Source: Lanius collurio (lineage: Eukaryota; Chordata; Aves; Passeriformes; Laniidae). Taken from it: DNA of 64,000 bases. Of this stretch, positions 1 to 12,200 are shown one piece after another (positions within the stretch are counted from its first letter, which is position 1; each line of letters starts with the position of its first letter). The stretch is taken from NCBI GenBank assembly GCA_020086605.1, contig JACBWW010000007.1:18172483-18236482 (forward strand), given 5' to 3'. The position numbers were made by a program, and so were the translations under genes. The notes beneath the pieces are model-generated. The model was not told where the DNA came from and did no database searches. It saw only the letters and a list, made by a program, of their open reading frames with translations.

Positions 1-1098
1 TTTCTTCAAGAACAGTAAGATATCTGCTTGTTACAAGCTCTACAGGTATAATCATTTGATTCAGAACAATTCCTTCCCATTTTACTTTTTAATGGATTTA
101 TTTACAGGAAATCTCATACCTGCTTTTGCAAAATCGTGGTGGAAGCATTAACCTAAGTCAGGTATATTTTTCAAATGACAGTATTTGCTATAAAACAAAA
201 TGTTGGTCTTTTTTCTTGTACCTAGAATATATATGCATTTGTTCACACTATGTATGTTATACCAGAGGATTCTTCCTGCTAAAAGCACTGTGAAAATTAA
301 TTCTATGATTAAAATACTTAAAAATTAAAATAAGTTTGCCAGTTCTGCCTTTCTCACTCTTGTATAAAGTAAAATATGTGTTATAACATTTGCTCCAATG
401 AGCACAAGTAGAACAAGAGGATTTTTGCTAAATGTCCTGAGATTTCTTCTGGTGTGATTGGGCTGAAGTTAACAAAACTTACACGCTTCCACTCCAAACC
501 AGCATGCAGTACTCGTAGCATGCTCAGAAGTTAGGTGTTCCTTACAGGTGGCCAGTAAGGAACTATGTGAAACAAGTTTTCAGTTGCTATAATTGCATGA
601 AAAGACTGTACATTTGCATCAGAAAGAGTTCTCTATTATTATTTGTCTCTAGCGATATTACATGATTTTCTGCTTAGATGAGAGTGGGTCTTTTCCTAGT
701 GCTTCTAATCCTGGCTCAAAAGACCTTTGACAGAAAAAAAGTAAAATGCACATTTGTCTTTGGTGCTGATTCAGCAAACTTCTTCAGTATCTGCCCTTAT
801 TTCAATACACTGACCGGGCTCTATTTTGCATTTTTTATTTCCTACAAAAAAATGCAGGTACACAATTTTAGAGGTGAAAAATTTTTTAATTTAAATTAAA
901 TAATGAGTATTAAATTTCAGGAAGTATATATTCAGTCCAGACTCTCACCTTTACATAATTTTTTGTTTTTCTACAAAGGATACAGAACGCTATTTTAATG
1001 CCTTTAAACGATTTTCAGTTCTAGCATCCATATGAATGCAGACAAGTATTGTATGTTAATTACAAAACTGTAATTTTACACAACCTTTTTCTTTACAG

Positions 1099-1355
1099 GC
1101 AATCTAGCTCTAAAGCAAATAACAGTGGATAATATTACAAGAGTGGGAGCTGAACAACTAAGCTTGAAAATGGCATTTTTACCAGTGAAGTTCTCCCTGT
1201 TGTCTAGAGAAGACAGTATCTTGGTTCAAGGGGATCGTGCTCCAAGTTTGAATAAGAAAAAGCTGCAGTCAGGCAGCCAAGGGACAAGAACACTTCAAAG
1301 CAGAACAAATGAAACTGGACCTTGTCATTTTGCAATAAAATGTGAAGTCATGTAA
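1099..1355 (+). other. Possible terminal exon of a non-coding transcript
   Basis: A pyrimidine-rich run ending in TTTACAG at 1,092-1,098 looks like a splice acceptor. It is followed by about 235 bases of less AT-biased sequence and then a perfect AATAAA at 1,334-1,339. The segment is open in one frame for 76 codons, but that frame lacks an ATG start and the peptide is not recognised. Acceptor-like and AATAAA words are common by chance in AT-rich DNA, so this is only a hint of a lncRNA 3' exon. Confidence 0.12.
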
Positions 1356-4300
1356 TAGTGCCCTTTTAAGCCACTTGTGACTTTTAAGACTTCAAATGAA
1401 ATGCTATTAGCACAGACAGATAAACATGCTAAGCTGTTATTTGCCTGGGGCGATACCCTTGTGATTTGTAACAGGCAATGAAAATATAGCAGCCTAGGTG
1501 TTCAGGAAGAATGATATGAATACCAGTAATCTCTTCAGACTGATGCTGAGACTTCTGATAGTAAATCCCCCAGAAAATCTTGTGTTAGTCAGAGTGACTG
1601 GGTATTTTTTTTACCTTATTATAAAAGTTTCCTAAAATAGAAAAGAATTTCTAGAAGCTAAAGACAAAAGATGAAATTTGTAGAAAAAGAAAAAGAAAAA
1701 ATGTATTTATATCAACCTCACATTCAGTTTTTGAGTTAGAAAAGTAAAAGAAAATCACTTTGACTTTCTAGCAAAGAGTTACATATACCTGCCTTTATTA
1801 TACATTGTGGCACCTCAATCTATTTGCCCAAGAAAACCCAGTGAAAATGTTGGCAATATAACCACTCTGAAATTTGTAACATAATTTGCAGAACCAGGAG
1901 CTTGAATAGAAATCAGACCATATCTGGTTAAAAACTTGCAAATAAAGGGACAGGTTCACATCACATCTTATGTGAAAATTTACTCACTATTTTACCTGTT
2001 CTATACTTGTGTTGACTAGAAAACATTCAACAGTTCTGTGTTTAAATTTTTCCCTGACTCAAAGCATGTATGTATTTCTTGACTGAGAGAGCAAGAAGCA
2101 TGCAGTGTTGAATTTCTTCTCATGAAGTTTCGGAGTGCATAAATAAGAGACAGAAAAACACTGCTTTGACAGGAGGCTAGGAAAGAGGCCAGCCTTCCTA
2201 AAAAACCAAAAAGGAAGTCCCATTATTTTCAGAGTTGCATCAGAGGGCTCTGCAAAGGAGGTGCCAATCCAAATTAACCTGGAGTGCCACAATAGGCCAG
2301 GGTGTAAATTTAAACAAAAATCTGGATAGCAGCTTCATTTTTTAACATGGGCAGTATATCTAGTCGGTAACTGATGTATGCTCTGTTTTTCCAGCTGGCA
2401 CAGGCTCTTTGGGTATGCAGGCACATATTTCCAAGCATGTTGTTCTTCTGAGTTGTTTGTGCTTGGACCATAACTGCAGTCTCGGCAGCCAAAATAAAAT
2501 ATGCCAAGTAATACTGGCTGAGGGACAGACGGATTGGACTGAATTCCTGCCTGATACAATGCACTTGACATCGGTGGAGTCACACAGTGACAGTTCATTG
2601 TTCTCCACTTTCAAACACAAAATATGGAGGGGCTTTAAGGTAGGATAGTGAAAGCATTGCTGCCACTGCCTTCATGAAATTGCTTTTGTTCTCTCCTGGA
2701 GACAACAAGGAGTTTTCAGCCATGAGGATTCCCCGTTTGACCAAATTTTGTGACTGCATGCAGACAGGACCAGTGGCCTTGTATAGATACAGATTTACCT
2801 GGCCAAGGATGGGGAGACAACCAAGCTAATTTCCTCCTCTGACCCCTCAGTGACAGTGTCACATCTCCTTGAGTGCTTCCCCAGGTGCCTGCACAGGACG
2901 TGGGGTCGGTGAAATCCACAGGAAAAGCCACGTCTGCCTTACAGATTTCAGTGCTGATCAGACAAGTCAACAATGTTTCTCTTCCTGGGTTCACCAGTTG
3001 CAAAACAGAAGTGCAGAAATGCTTGCCTGCTTGTGTAGTGCTTGATATTCAAGTGATGAAACTGGTACAGATTTTAAATCAAGAGTTCAAATAAACTTTC
3101 TCTGCTAGGCTGTATTTGAGACATGCATGGCCCAACTCCCTTTCATCATATGCAGTGAAATCTGCAGGAATTTTCTTGGCAGGAAAGGCAGACTCTGGAA
3201 GGAAAAATATAGAACAGCTTTCTTGGTGTGCCATATTTTATGATTAAAATCTAAACTAAGTATATATGAGCTCAAATAAACAAAAATAATCTCCTATAGT
3301 CTGCTTTAAAGCACCAGGCTATTGTCTCTTTAAATAATAATGAAAAAGGAGAAAATATTCTACAACTTCCATAAAAAAATGTCATATTTGTATAGACCCC
3401 AAATCCCCTCTGTTTAAACAGGGTGATTAATATCAGCTCCTGTAGGAAATTAAATTCAGGGAAGAACAGTAATATGCAGATATGCAGATTTCTAGGCAGA
3501 ATGGCTAGCCCTGGGTAAGAGAGTCAGGTTGATTAATCTGCATCCTCAGAATACAAAATGAAATGCTGAGCTCTCCTGGGTAATACCAGAAATGACTTTT
3601 CTTTCTTACATTAGAAATAAATGGACAAACACATACACGTATATTGCAAAAGGCCTTAATATCACATGCAGTGTTTACAAAGGTGATAAGAGTTTAATAT
3701 TTAAAATATCCTATTTCATCTGAGAGGGGAAAGGAAAAAAAGAGCTGCTTCTCATTAGGATGAAGAGTTTTCTTTATGCTAAAATAGAATTTTTTTTAAT
3801 CTTTCATAAAGACTACAAAATTATAAGGAAATCTTGTATCAACGTGCAAAGAAATCTTTAATCTGTTCATAAACATTTTTCTGAAAGAATACTGGGGATA
3901 TATTGGACACTAACATGATCATAATGTGGAAAAAAAACTGGAATTGTAAAACAAAAATACTCCGTCCTAAGTTTTTAATATAGATTTCAGTGCGCTTAGC
4001 TTTTTTATTTCAAAATTTGAAGTACAATAAGCACAATAGACTAAAAGAAGGATTCCACAGACTTAATTTCCACAAATACAAATTCCTCCATAAATACCTT
4101 TCTCTCATTTCAGAATAATAGCATTTCCACATAACCAAGAGTAAATATGCGATTTTTAATAATTCAATCTTTTAAAAAACACCCCCAAAATCTCAGAAAA
4201 ATATTTACAGCAAAATGCAGAATGTCATTTCCAGATTTTTTTTCTCCTGTCGTTACTGGAAAACCAAGCCTGTTATTTAAAATCATTCAGGGTCTCTCCA

Positions 4301-6150
4301 ATAATTGTATAGAAGTAGGCATTATGCTATATTATTAAAGCTGTAATTTCCTGCTGAATCTGGCTGGATGTTTCTTTTTATCACTTGGCAATTTCTATCT
4401 AGTTATGGCATAATTAAGTTTCCTGACCCTTGCTCACTCTCTTAACAGGACGCTTAGAAATATACTAGAATTGCAGATCTTCAACCTGATGTCCTCTCTC
4501 CCCACACAGTAATGGAATAAAATTATTAATCCAGTAATTGTACAGAACACATTACTTTGCATTGAATGTTCCTATTTCTCATTTTCTGTTAGTGACAATC
4601 AGGCAGAGGTACAAATCATTTCTGCAGGGAGCAGAGCCCTTGAAAAAGCCCCTCATTCACTCCACTGGAGCTACCTGTACAGCTGTGATTATTCAAAGTC
4701 TTACACAGTACTAGGCTCAAGCGAACAAAACAAAGTTAATAAAATGGAATAAGGAACAAGATATTTTCCTGTCTGCAGCCTCCCATGTGCCAAAATTAGA
4801 ACCTTACCTCCAAATGATAAACCACACTTCCAGTTGTGTTTTTATAACAAGACTAATGAGTCTCAGCCAAGTGTTTCAGGCTTGGCTGGCATTAGCAGTG
4901 GCCATCCACTGTGCGGGTACACTCTCTATAGCTGGGCCATTAAGGGGAGTGACTGGGAAGGAGAGGAAAGAAGTTGGAAGGAAGACAATGGATCCCTGTT
5001 CTTGAACCTTGGTATCTAGGCCCCAAGGGAGGTGTGTGTACCCATATTAAAATCTCCACAGAAGAGATCCAGTGTATTGCAAAAGCCCAAATGAATTCTT
5101 CGGAGTTACTATTTCCCACTAAGAAATTTGAAATTTATCTTGATATGTCTTGAATATGATCTCAGTTTGGTCACTGTCTGCATGGAACAGCTAAACTCAG
5201 TGGTATTTATCCCAACATATATTGGGAGCTCCACAGCCTGCAAATGAATAAAAGCCTGCAAAACAATTTTATTTATATTTTTTAATCAGAAATTTTCTCA
5301 ACAAGCCCATATAATAACTCTAGTTTATTTACAGACTAGCTACAGCTGGGACAGGAAGGGAGGAGTGGAATGTTATGTTGTATCACCCTTTTCTAAGAAT
5401 ACTAGTTCAACCTGATCGTGCAGAGTGTTTTGACTCCAGCAGTGGATCTCCCTAAAATACATAGGCATAATCTTTGCACTGGTGTCCTCCCTCTTTCCTG
5501 ATTGCACTAGACTTATTCCCTCTCTGCCTCTTAGAAGAAATATATTATCACACTAAAACATGCAGGTTTATTGGACTGATGTCCTGCAAATATATCTTCA
5601 GTGTGCATTTGTATTGATGGAACAAGCTAGGGAGAAAGTCTCTGAAGCAGCATTGCTCCTTTAATAAAATCCTGATCTTAGAGAGGATAAATAGCAAAAC
5701 AAAATCCTTATCTCCATGAAAAACACTAGTGATTTTATTCAGATGCAATAGCATGTTTCAAATTGAAACAAGGCAAAGTGCTGTGTATCATTACAGAAAA
5801 GAAACACAAATAAAGCCTAGGATCATGCATTAGGATATTCCATTTGATCACATTTCTTTCTTTGTATTTTTCCATGCTCTTGTCCTTTAGTAATGAGTAT
5901 CTTTGGGTTTTTCTGAAGCACAGACTGCACAGCCAGAAAGTGCTGGTTGCATAAGCATTTCCATTACAGTCTGTCAGGTTTATAAACTCATCTGTGTTCC
6001 TTGTTTTACATCTGTATGAGAGGAATGTGTGCAATTCTCATGGCTCTAGTAAATCAAATTGATCAAATAATAAAAATACTGTTCTAAAGTGCATTAGACA
6101 ATAGGGCATTTCCAGTGATAAACAATACTGCAGCAGTAGTTTCAAGGTGG

Positions 6151-6205
6151 CTTTTTTTTGGTTGTGTGGGGTTTGTTGTTTTTTGTTGGCTTTCTTTCTT
6201 TTTAC
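6151..6205. repeat. G/T-rich low-complexity tract
   Basis: The plus strand is almost entirely G and T between 6,151 and 6,205, with T8 followed by TTG and GTG units and ending in a TTTC run. The units are irregular, so this is low-complexity sequence and not a clean microsatellite. No function is inferred. Confidence 0.6.
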
Positions 6206-7849
6206 CTGCTACAAAATAGCTCTGGTTTTATTTCCATTGAGTCAGACACTGCAGAAAAGGTAATCACTATAATCACAGCAAAGATTTCTGTTTGTCTAAG
6301 GCACTTAAGTGACTGCCATCACCATAGTGTCTGAGCAGATTCCAGAGAAGTCATGTTTCATGGAAGGCTTGTTGTGGAGTAACTTTGTTTAATTTATAAA
6401 GCAAATAATTTTGTCTCGGACTTGTGCAGCCAATTCAACCACTTCTACAATTAATAATCAGCTTTTATACTGTGAGTACTTCCCAATCTGAGGTAATAAA
6501 AAAGAGGTGGAGAAAATAAAGATTTAAGAATATTCGTTTCTCTCTCCTGCACTCTCACTTTAATACAGCACACAATAATTAAAGTTTATTCTTCTTTCAT
6601 ATCTAGCAAAAAAGCACCATTTGCACAGATCAAGTGGCAACAAGTACTACAGTGATTTATCAAATTATGTCCTTGCTCATATTTGCAAGAGTATCATGGA
6701 CAGAGATGCATAACATATGAGTGCATTATACAAAAATATACTTAGGTATTCATGTACAAAACAGTTATTAAGATTATAGCTTTATGCTATTGGCTTGGTC
6801 TGAGGTTTTGCTTTGGCAATAAGATCATGGTCAGACTATGGACACAAAAATTACATATTTGTGCAAACCACAAACATTTGTTTTATACAAAGATCTTTAT
6901 GTATATCGATAATAATTTCTTTAGCATATCTGCAGGAAGCATATTGTTTTTGTTCAAGTTCAACTTGTTCTAAAACATGTGGTTTTCCAATAAGGAGATT
7001 TTGCACTTCCCCTCCCAAACTTTTCCTTCTTTTCAGTACACAGCACACACAGCCAGGGACAGAGTGCTCTCTACTCAGCCTGGTCTGGCTGCCCATGTGA
7101 GTGCACAAGGCCTGGCACACTGCATAAACTGCTAATGAGCATCATTCTCATTTTCATAGCCTGATGATACTTACCTAGGATTGCTAAGCACCCTAAACAC
7201 AAACATCATAAACAAAAAAATACATATGTAGTCCATCTATCTAAGCAAACAACCAAATAATTGCATGACATTCATGGTATTATGTATGTTCCTACAGCCA
7301 AACCATACCAGTTCTTGTTTGATTTCACCTGTGTGAACCGACTTAATTTTACCACCTGACAAGAGAGTGATCTTTGAAAATCACATGTTGATGTTGTAAT
7401 TTCATTTACAGTGTTTTGCTTAATAAGACACTAACAGTGAAACAATTACAAATCCTCCAAATCAGTTACTAATAAATACATGCATTCATTATGAGGAGGT
7501 GGCAGGGACTAACTATCACTTATGTTCCTATAGTTTCATTGATAAAAACGATCTTGGAAGCAGGAGAATATATTAATTTTTTCCTTTTGGATTTTTTTAT
7601 CTGGAAGTCTGGAAGACGTTTCTAAAATAGATCTATTTTCTTTTCATTCTGCAGAATAATGCATGAATGATTATAACATATGCTCTATCTCCAGTTTTTT
7701 CAACCAGTGGAAAAGTGCCTGACACAATAATCACAACTTGTTGGGTTTTCAATCTGATGCTGTCCTATTTTATCATGGTAGTTAAATGTCCATTCTTGTT
7801 CGGCGTGATAAATGTTATGGCCATTTAACAGTACCGAAAAAGAGAGACA

Positions 7850-8560
7850 TGTTAAACCAAATATTGCTTCAGATTGTGTCTTTTATTCTCCTTTATCATC
7901 ATATCTTAATTTATAGTATAATCATCATTATCACAACTGTCAGCCTCATTTAACCTTCCCTGCTCTCCCATGATTCTCCGCTGTCAGGCCTGATTGCCTG
8001 CCTTCTGCTGACGGGCTGATAATGCCTGACTGATTAGCCCTCCCCGAGAAGAAGACAATGATATATAGAACCGCGCCGCTCGCTCTATATATTAATGAGG
8101 AGCTGGCAAAGCTTTGATAAGGCAGTAGAATAATCCATCAGCCAGAGAAGGAGCTTGTAAAACTGGTGGAACATTTCATGGGAAAAACACCTGGGAAGGA
8201 TGTAATGACCCAGCAGCTAAATACCTCTCAGCCCTCCTTCCCCTCTTGTAATTAACATCAGATCGCTGCTGCGTGGATGGCACCCGGGGCGTTATCAGTC
8301 TCCAAATCCTGCTTACCTTCTCCCCGTTTTGCACCCAGGGCTTTAGGGCCTTTATGATGTCTTTAGCAAGAGGGCAATTAATAGCTCATTTTCCTTGGCG
8401 TTGGGAACTGTTTATCTTCTGAACTAGCTCTTATCGCAGGCCGCTACCTATGAAAGGCAAGAGTCATCGGCGTTTTTGTGCTCTAGTTGTTACACTTACT
8501 CAGCAGAGGCCTGCTTTGCCATTAGATACAAAGCTTCTGATGGCTACTTGAGTTTGAATG
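7850..8560. promoter_or_regulatory. Candidate conserved non-coding element (enhancer-like)
   Basis: This block differs from its surroundings. It is less AT-rich, keeps several CpG dinucleotides and is dense in developmental transcription-factor words. GATA-type cores (GATAA or TTATC) occur near 8,018, 8,115, 8,291, 8,411 and 8,432. MEIS/TGIF-like TGTCAG occurs near 7,939 and 7,982, PBX-like TGATTG/TGATTA near 7,991 and 8,031, and homeodomain TTAAT words near 8,092, 8,251 and 8,378. It contains the inverted repeat at 8,061-8,092. There is no long open frame and no repeat signature. Clustered sites with CpG retention in an AT-rich desert are typical of vertebrate developmental enhancers. Conservation itself cannot be seen from a single sequence, so the call is an inference. 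Confidence 0.5.
8061..8092. repeat. Perfect 9-bp inverted repeat around a CpG-rich loop
   Basis: The left arm ATATATAGA (8,061-8,069) and the right arm TCTATATAT (8,084-8,092) are exact reverse complements. The 14-base spacer (8,070-8,083) is almost all G and C and holds four CpG dinucleotides, in a window where CpG is rare. The geometry could form a hairpin or cruciform. It could equally be two mirrored AT-rich TATA/MEF2-like sites flanking a GC-box-like core. Confidence 0.85.
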
Positions 8561-9070
8561 CACTGTTATTACAGGTATTATATGAAATTGCTTGTGTTAT
8601 GTGAAGGGGATTATAGAGGTTTTGGATCAATAACTTCAGTGGATGTTGGGAGTGATTACAGTGCTCTGTCAATTTTTCCCATTTGGCTGTCAGTACTGAT
8701 TTACAACACACCACCTCTTTTATTCACATCAAATCACTCATTTCATTGGTAAATTCTATATATCTCAATTTACTTAAGTAGCTGATTTGGGTAAAATAAA
8801 ATGACTTCCTCTCTTCTATGTATGTGAGTGTGTGTGTGCATGTATACACACAACAGACATAACCCCATAGAGCTATAAAAGGCACTGACATTTCCAAAGC
8901 TTTTTGTCCTCTTAGAAAGGACAACATGCAACATCATATAGGTCACCTAAATAAAAACAAATAGGTACACTCAAATAATTTCTCCAATGGCTAGGGTTTT
9001 CTTAACATGTTTTTTTCTTCCTTTGCACAAAGCAGCTGATCTGCTGAGGTACAACCGTGCAGAGGATGCA
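8561..9070. other. Non-coding spacer with degenerate TG/CA tract
   Basis: No gene or repeat family is recognised. The only notable item is a short degenerate (TG)n/(CA)n stretch at about 8,821-8,852, which reads through an imperfect palindrome centred on CATGTATA. Confidence 0.5.
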
Positions 9071-9128
9071 GAGTATCTTACATGTCAGGAAGATCAACAG
9101 AGTATTTTACATGTCAGGAAAATCAACA
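9071..9128. repeat. 29-bp tandem duplication, two copies
   Basis: The unit at 9,071-9,099 is repeated directly at 9,100-9,128 with only two base differences: C to T in TATCTTAC/TATTTTAC, and G to A in GGAAGATC/GGAAAATC. There is no spacer. Both copies contain the motif ACATGTCAGGAA. This looks like a local slippage or unequal-exchange duplication. It lies about 75 bases upstream of the paired hairpins at 9,203-9,246. Confidence 0.9.
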
Positions 9129-9202
9129 AAGAAACAAAAATGACTTGAGAAATAGATGATGTATCACTGGATAAACATCCCAAAGAAACTGTCCCTGATA
9201 CT

Positions 9203-9246
9203 TCAGGCTTCCATCTGGAAGCCTGATGCAGGAGGTCCCTCCTGCA
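9203..9246. repeat. Two abutting perfect hairpins
   Basis: The first inverted repeat has a 10-bp arm TCAGGCTTCC (9,203-9,212), a 4-base loop and the exact complement at 9,217-9,226. The second starts at the very next base. Its 9-bp arm TGCAGGAGG (9,227-9,235), 2-base spacer and exact complement (9,238-9,246) follow without a gap. Transcribed from either strand, the pair could stack coaxially. A 75-codon ATG frame starts shortly after (9,269), but its peptide is not recognised and is probably chance. Confidence 0.9.
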
Positions 9247-12200
9247 GAAAGATGCTCAAGTCAAAGACATGGAGAATATTGAGGATATCCTCCCCATAAG
9301 ACTATTTGGATTGATTTTACAGTACTGCTGGGGACTGACAGAGGCTGATTCTAAAGAGGAGATACTAGGCATTTTGCAAAGTCAAGAAAAGTCAAGATAT
9401 TTTAAGAAAATATCAAGTTTCCTGTTTCCAGAGATGTGTCACTCAGAAGTGACAAAAGTTATTGAAAAAAAAAGAGCTCTTAGAAATGACCAGTGATAAA
9501 TCACATTTGCCAAAAGGGAGAGCAATGAGATGGAGCATGATGAGATAGTCAGGCCTTTATGTACCTGTTGAAATTCTGTATTAGAAGACAGGGGCATGAT
9601 GTGCAAGCCTTCTAACCAATGTAAGTGGAGATATTTGTTTCCACTGCTATGTTTATATAATAATTTTATTCTGTGTTGAGATACATATGTATCTGTTCTG
9701 TTAATTCTGGAATAAAAAGCTAACAGTGTTTTCTATTTATCTTGACCTAAAAGGGGCCATGTACTTTTTCTTAAAGGAATAAGCAACTTTTAGTAATAGT
9801 CCATAAAGAGAAAACAATTAATATTTAACACCTTTCCAAACTAATTGATTAAGATTCAGAGATTTAAATCGATAAAAAAATGGATTTACAGAAAAATTTC
9901 AGACACTTTTGAGTGCTATAGTCATTATACTGAGGTCATAAATTATAGGATATAGAAAAATACATTTATTATCACTCTTGGAATAAATTGTCATGTCTTT
10001 TTATTGTTTTTTTTCCATTAAATTGTACAGATTAACTTTCTCAGATTTATAACTCATTCTTTTTCCTTTACTGCAATATATTTGCTGATAGAGTTTAGAT
10101 ATTTTAAAACATAAACAGAAAAAATATGGAATGATGCTTAAAAGCTAACAAGTAAAATCTGTATAAACTGTATTTTTGAACAGTCGTATGACTACAGGAA
10201 CACTGTGTTTGGTATATGATACTGAAGGCAGAGATCTCTGAAGTCATCTATTTTTAGAGACCTAGCACAAGAGCTTTCAGAGGACTGCTAGTATTTTTAT
10301 TAACACAAAACAACCCCACAAGTTATATGTTACATTTATGCTTGAATTAAATATAAACTGGGAAAAAAAGCTAATCAAACAAACTCTCTTGAAATATTCA
10401 GTCACTGGAAATATAAAGAATGTAAGCATGAGTCAAAAACTTTATATCCACTTATCTTTCAAAAGGCTGAGCTGGTTGCACATAGAAGTAGCAATCAACC
10501 AAAATTCAAAGCTCAAAATAACAATTAAACTGAGAAGCCATTTATCCACAAACATGCAGACTGCTACACTTATTTGTACTGCAGTGTATCAGTAGATCAA
10601 GGGCAGTTTTGCCAATATATCTTGTGGGATGAGCTGGTGCTTGGCAGGAATAATGTTAGTAGTCTTGACTCCAGACTTGCACAAAATTAATTATTTGTTC
10701 TTTAAAAAGTTATAGTCAAATAGCTTTGTTCTGAGGCCTAGAGAGCTTAAATTTGAGTTCTGTAAGGTCACATCTAATTATTCCTGTGGAAAAATGAGGC
10801 ACAAGTGTAAGTGGCTAAATAAATCAAAGCTTTATCAATCCTTTACATGGATTTTGGCTCTACAACATTTGGAACATGTATGAAGTGTGAGGATACATGC
10901 TGCATTTTAATAAGTTGTTAAATAAAGATTTACAATAGCGAAAGTGATAATTTGTGTGTGGCTCCAACAAAGACATCACATTGTCTTGGCCAAAGAGTAC
11001 ATGTTGACAAAAATGTCCTGATTTACAAATGGAAAATAATAATCTTGAAGACAGTGCTACTGTATATTGGTAAAAGATTTCCAATATACTTAACTACTAA
11101 ATAGCTTTTCCTTTGAGAAAAGCACAGAGTAAACAGAAATTTATGAGAAAAGTAGTGTTGTCCCCTACCACAAATTTATCTACATGTGTTCACAGCTCTC
11201 AAAGCAGGTATATGAAAGTACTAGCATAGTACTGCTGTCAGCACAAAGTGGTGAAGAAAATTTCAATGGTAGGAGAAGAAGAATCTTAAACATATAACAT
11301 GTATAGTACCATTGAAATGTATTTCATGACTCAGATTCCTTTGCCCAAATGCATTCACAGGTCATTCCCTTTTGCACATCAGAAGAGCAGTCTTCTCTGT
11401 GGCATCAGTTACTCAGACATGTTATGCAAGCTGGCAAGATGATAGTTTTGGGGAGAGAGGTGTTGAGATATGTTAATCTCCATGTTCCCCCAAAGGAGCT
11501 GCTTCTGCCCCTGCACTGGCAAACTGAAAACAGACCTCTCTATCTTCAGCTAAGTAAAACCCCACAAGTGGCCATGGTCTTCAATTCCACAATGAAGATT
11601 TAGATTTTGCAGAAAGTTTCTCACCTGAGCTGCTTAAACCAAGCCTGAATAGAGTATGTACAGCAGGGAACCCATTCTCAGCTGCAGGCAAGCTCAACAC
11701 AAGGCTGGTAAAAAAACATGACCACCTATAAAATCTTGAGAAAGCATTGTAAAGGTAGTAAAGCATTCCATCAGGTTTAATTCATGTGTATTGTTTGTAA
11801 ACCTCTCTCACACTTAAACGGCAATTTTTGAAATGTGCTGCACAAGTAAAAAGCAAAAGAACTATTGTTTTGATGGAAGTTGAGAAGCTCATACGGTCAC
11901 ATCCAGGGGCTGTGAGAAAGAAAAAACCAATTATGATGCTGGCAATGAAGCTGCCTGCCAGGCTGGAGCTATGGGCAGGATGCTGGGTGGTGGTAAATTA
12001 AAAAATTGCAGGGTAACATGAACAATTTAAGAAGTAACTTTAGCAAATGGTGATTATCTGAATGGGTAATGGCATAAAAAAAATCTTCTGAAATTAACAA
12101 GTAAAAATAAAAAAATCTGGGAAGTGTCAAAACAAAAAATATCTAAATGATACTTCAGTCCAAACTCAACTGAAACCTGTTTTAACTGTTTTAATTTGAT

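Larger units (their letters stand above)
1..7849. other. AT-rich non-coding DNA, no gene recognised
   Basis: No open frame here resembles a known protein, and the longest ones are under 100 codons with many competing stops. I see short A- and T-runs, an A/G-rich patch near 1,680-1,700, a G/T-rich low-complexity tract at 6,151-6,205 and a possible terminal-exon-like segment at 1,099-1,350 (separate entry). A doubled octamer-like word, ATGCAGAT, occurs near 3,473-3,492. No CR1 or LTR end could be recognised. Ancient, heavily diverged repeats cannot be excluded by eye. Confidence 0.6.

Noticed and set aside
501..524. AGCATGC/GCATGCT inverted repeat as a p53-type response element
   Set aside because: Neither half fits the RRRCWWGYYY consensus without mismatches at key flanks, and arms of 7 bp around a palindromic GCATGC are expected occasionally by chance.
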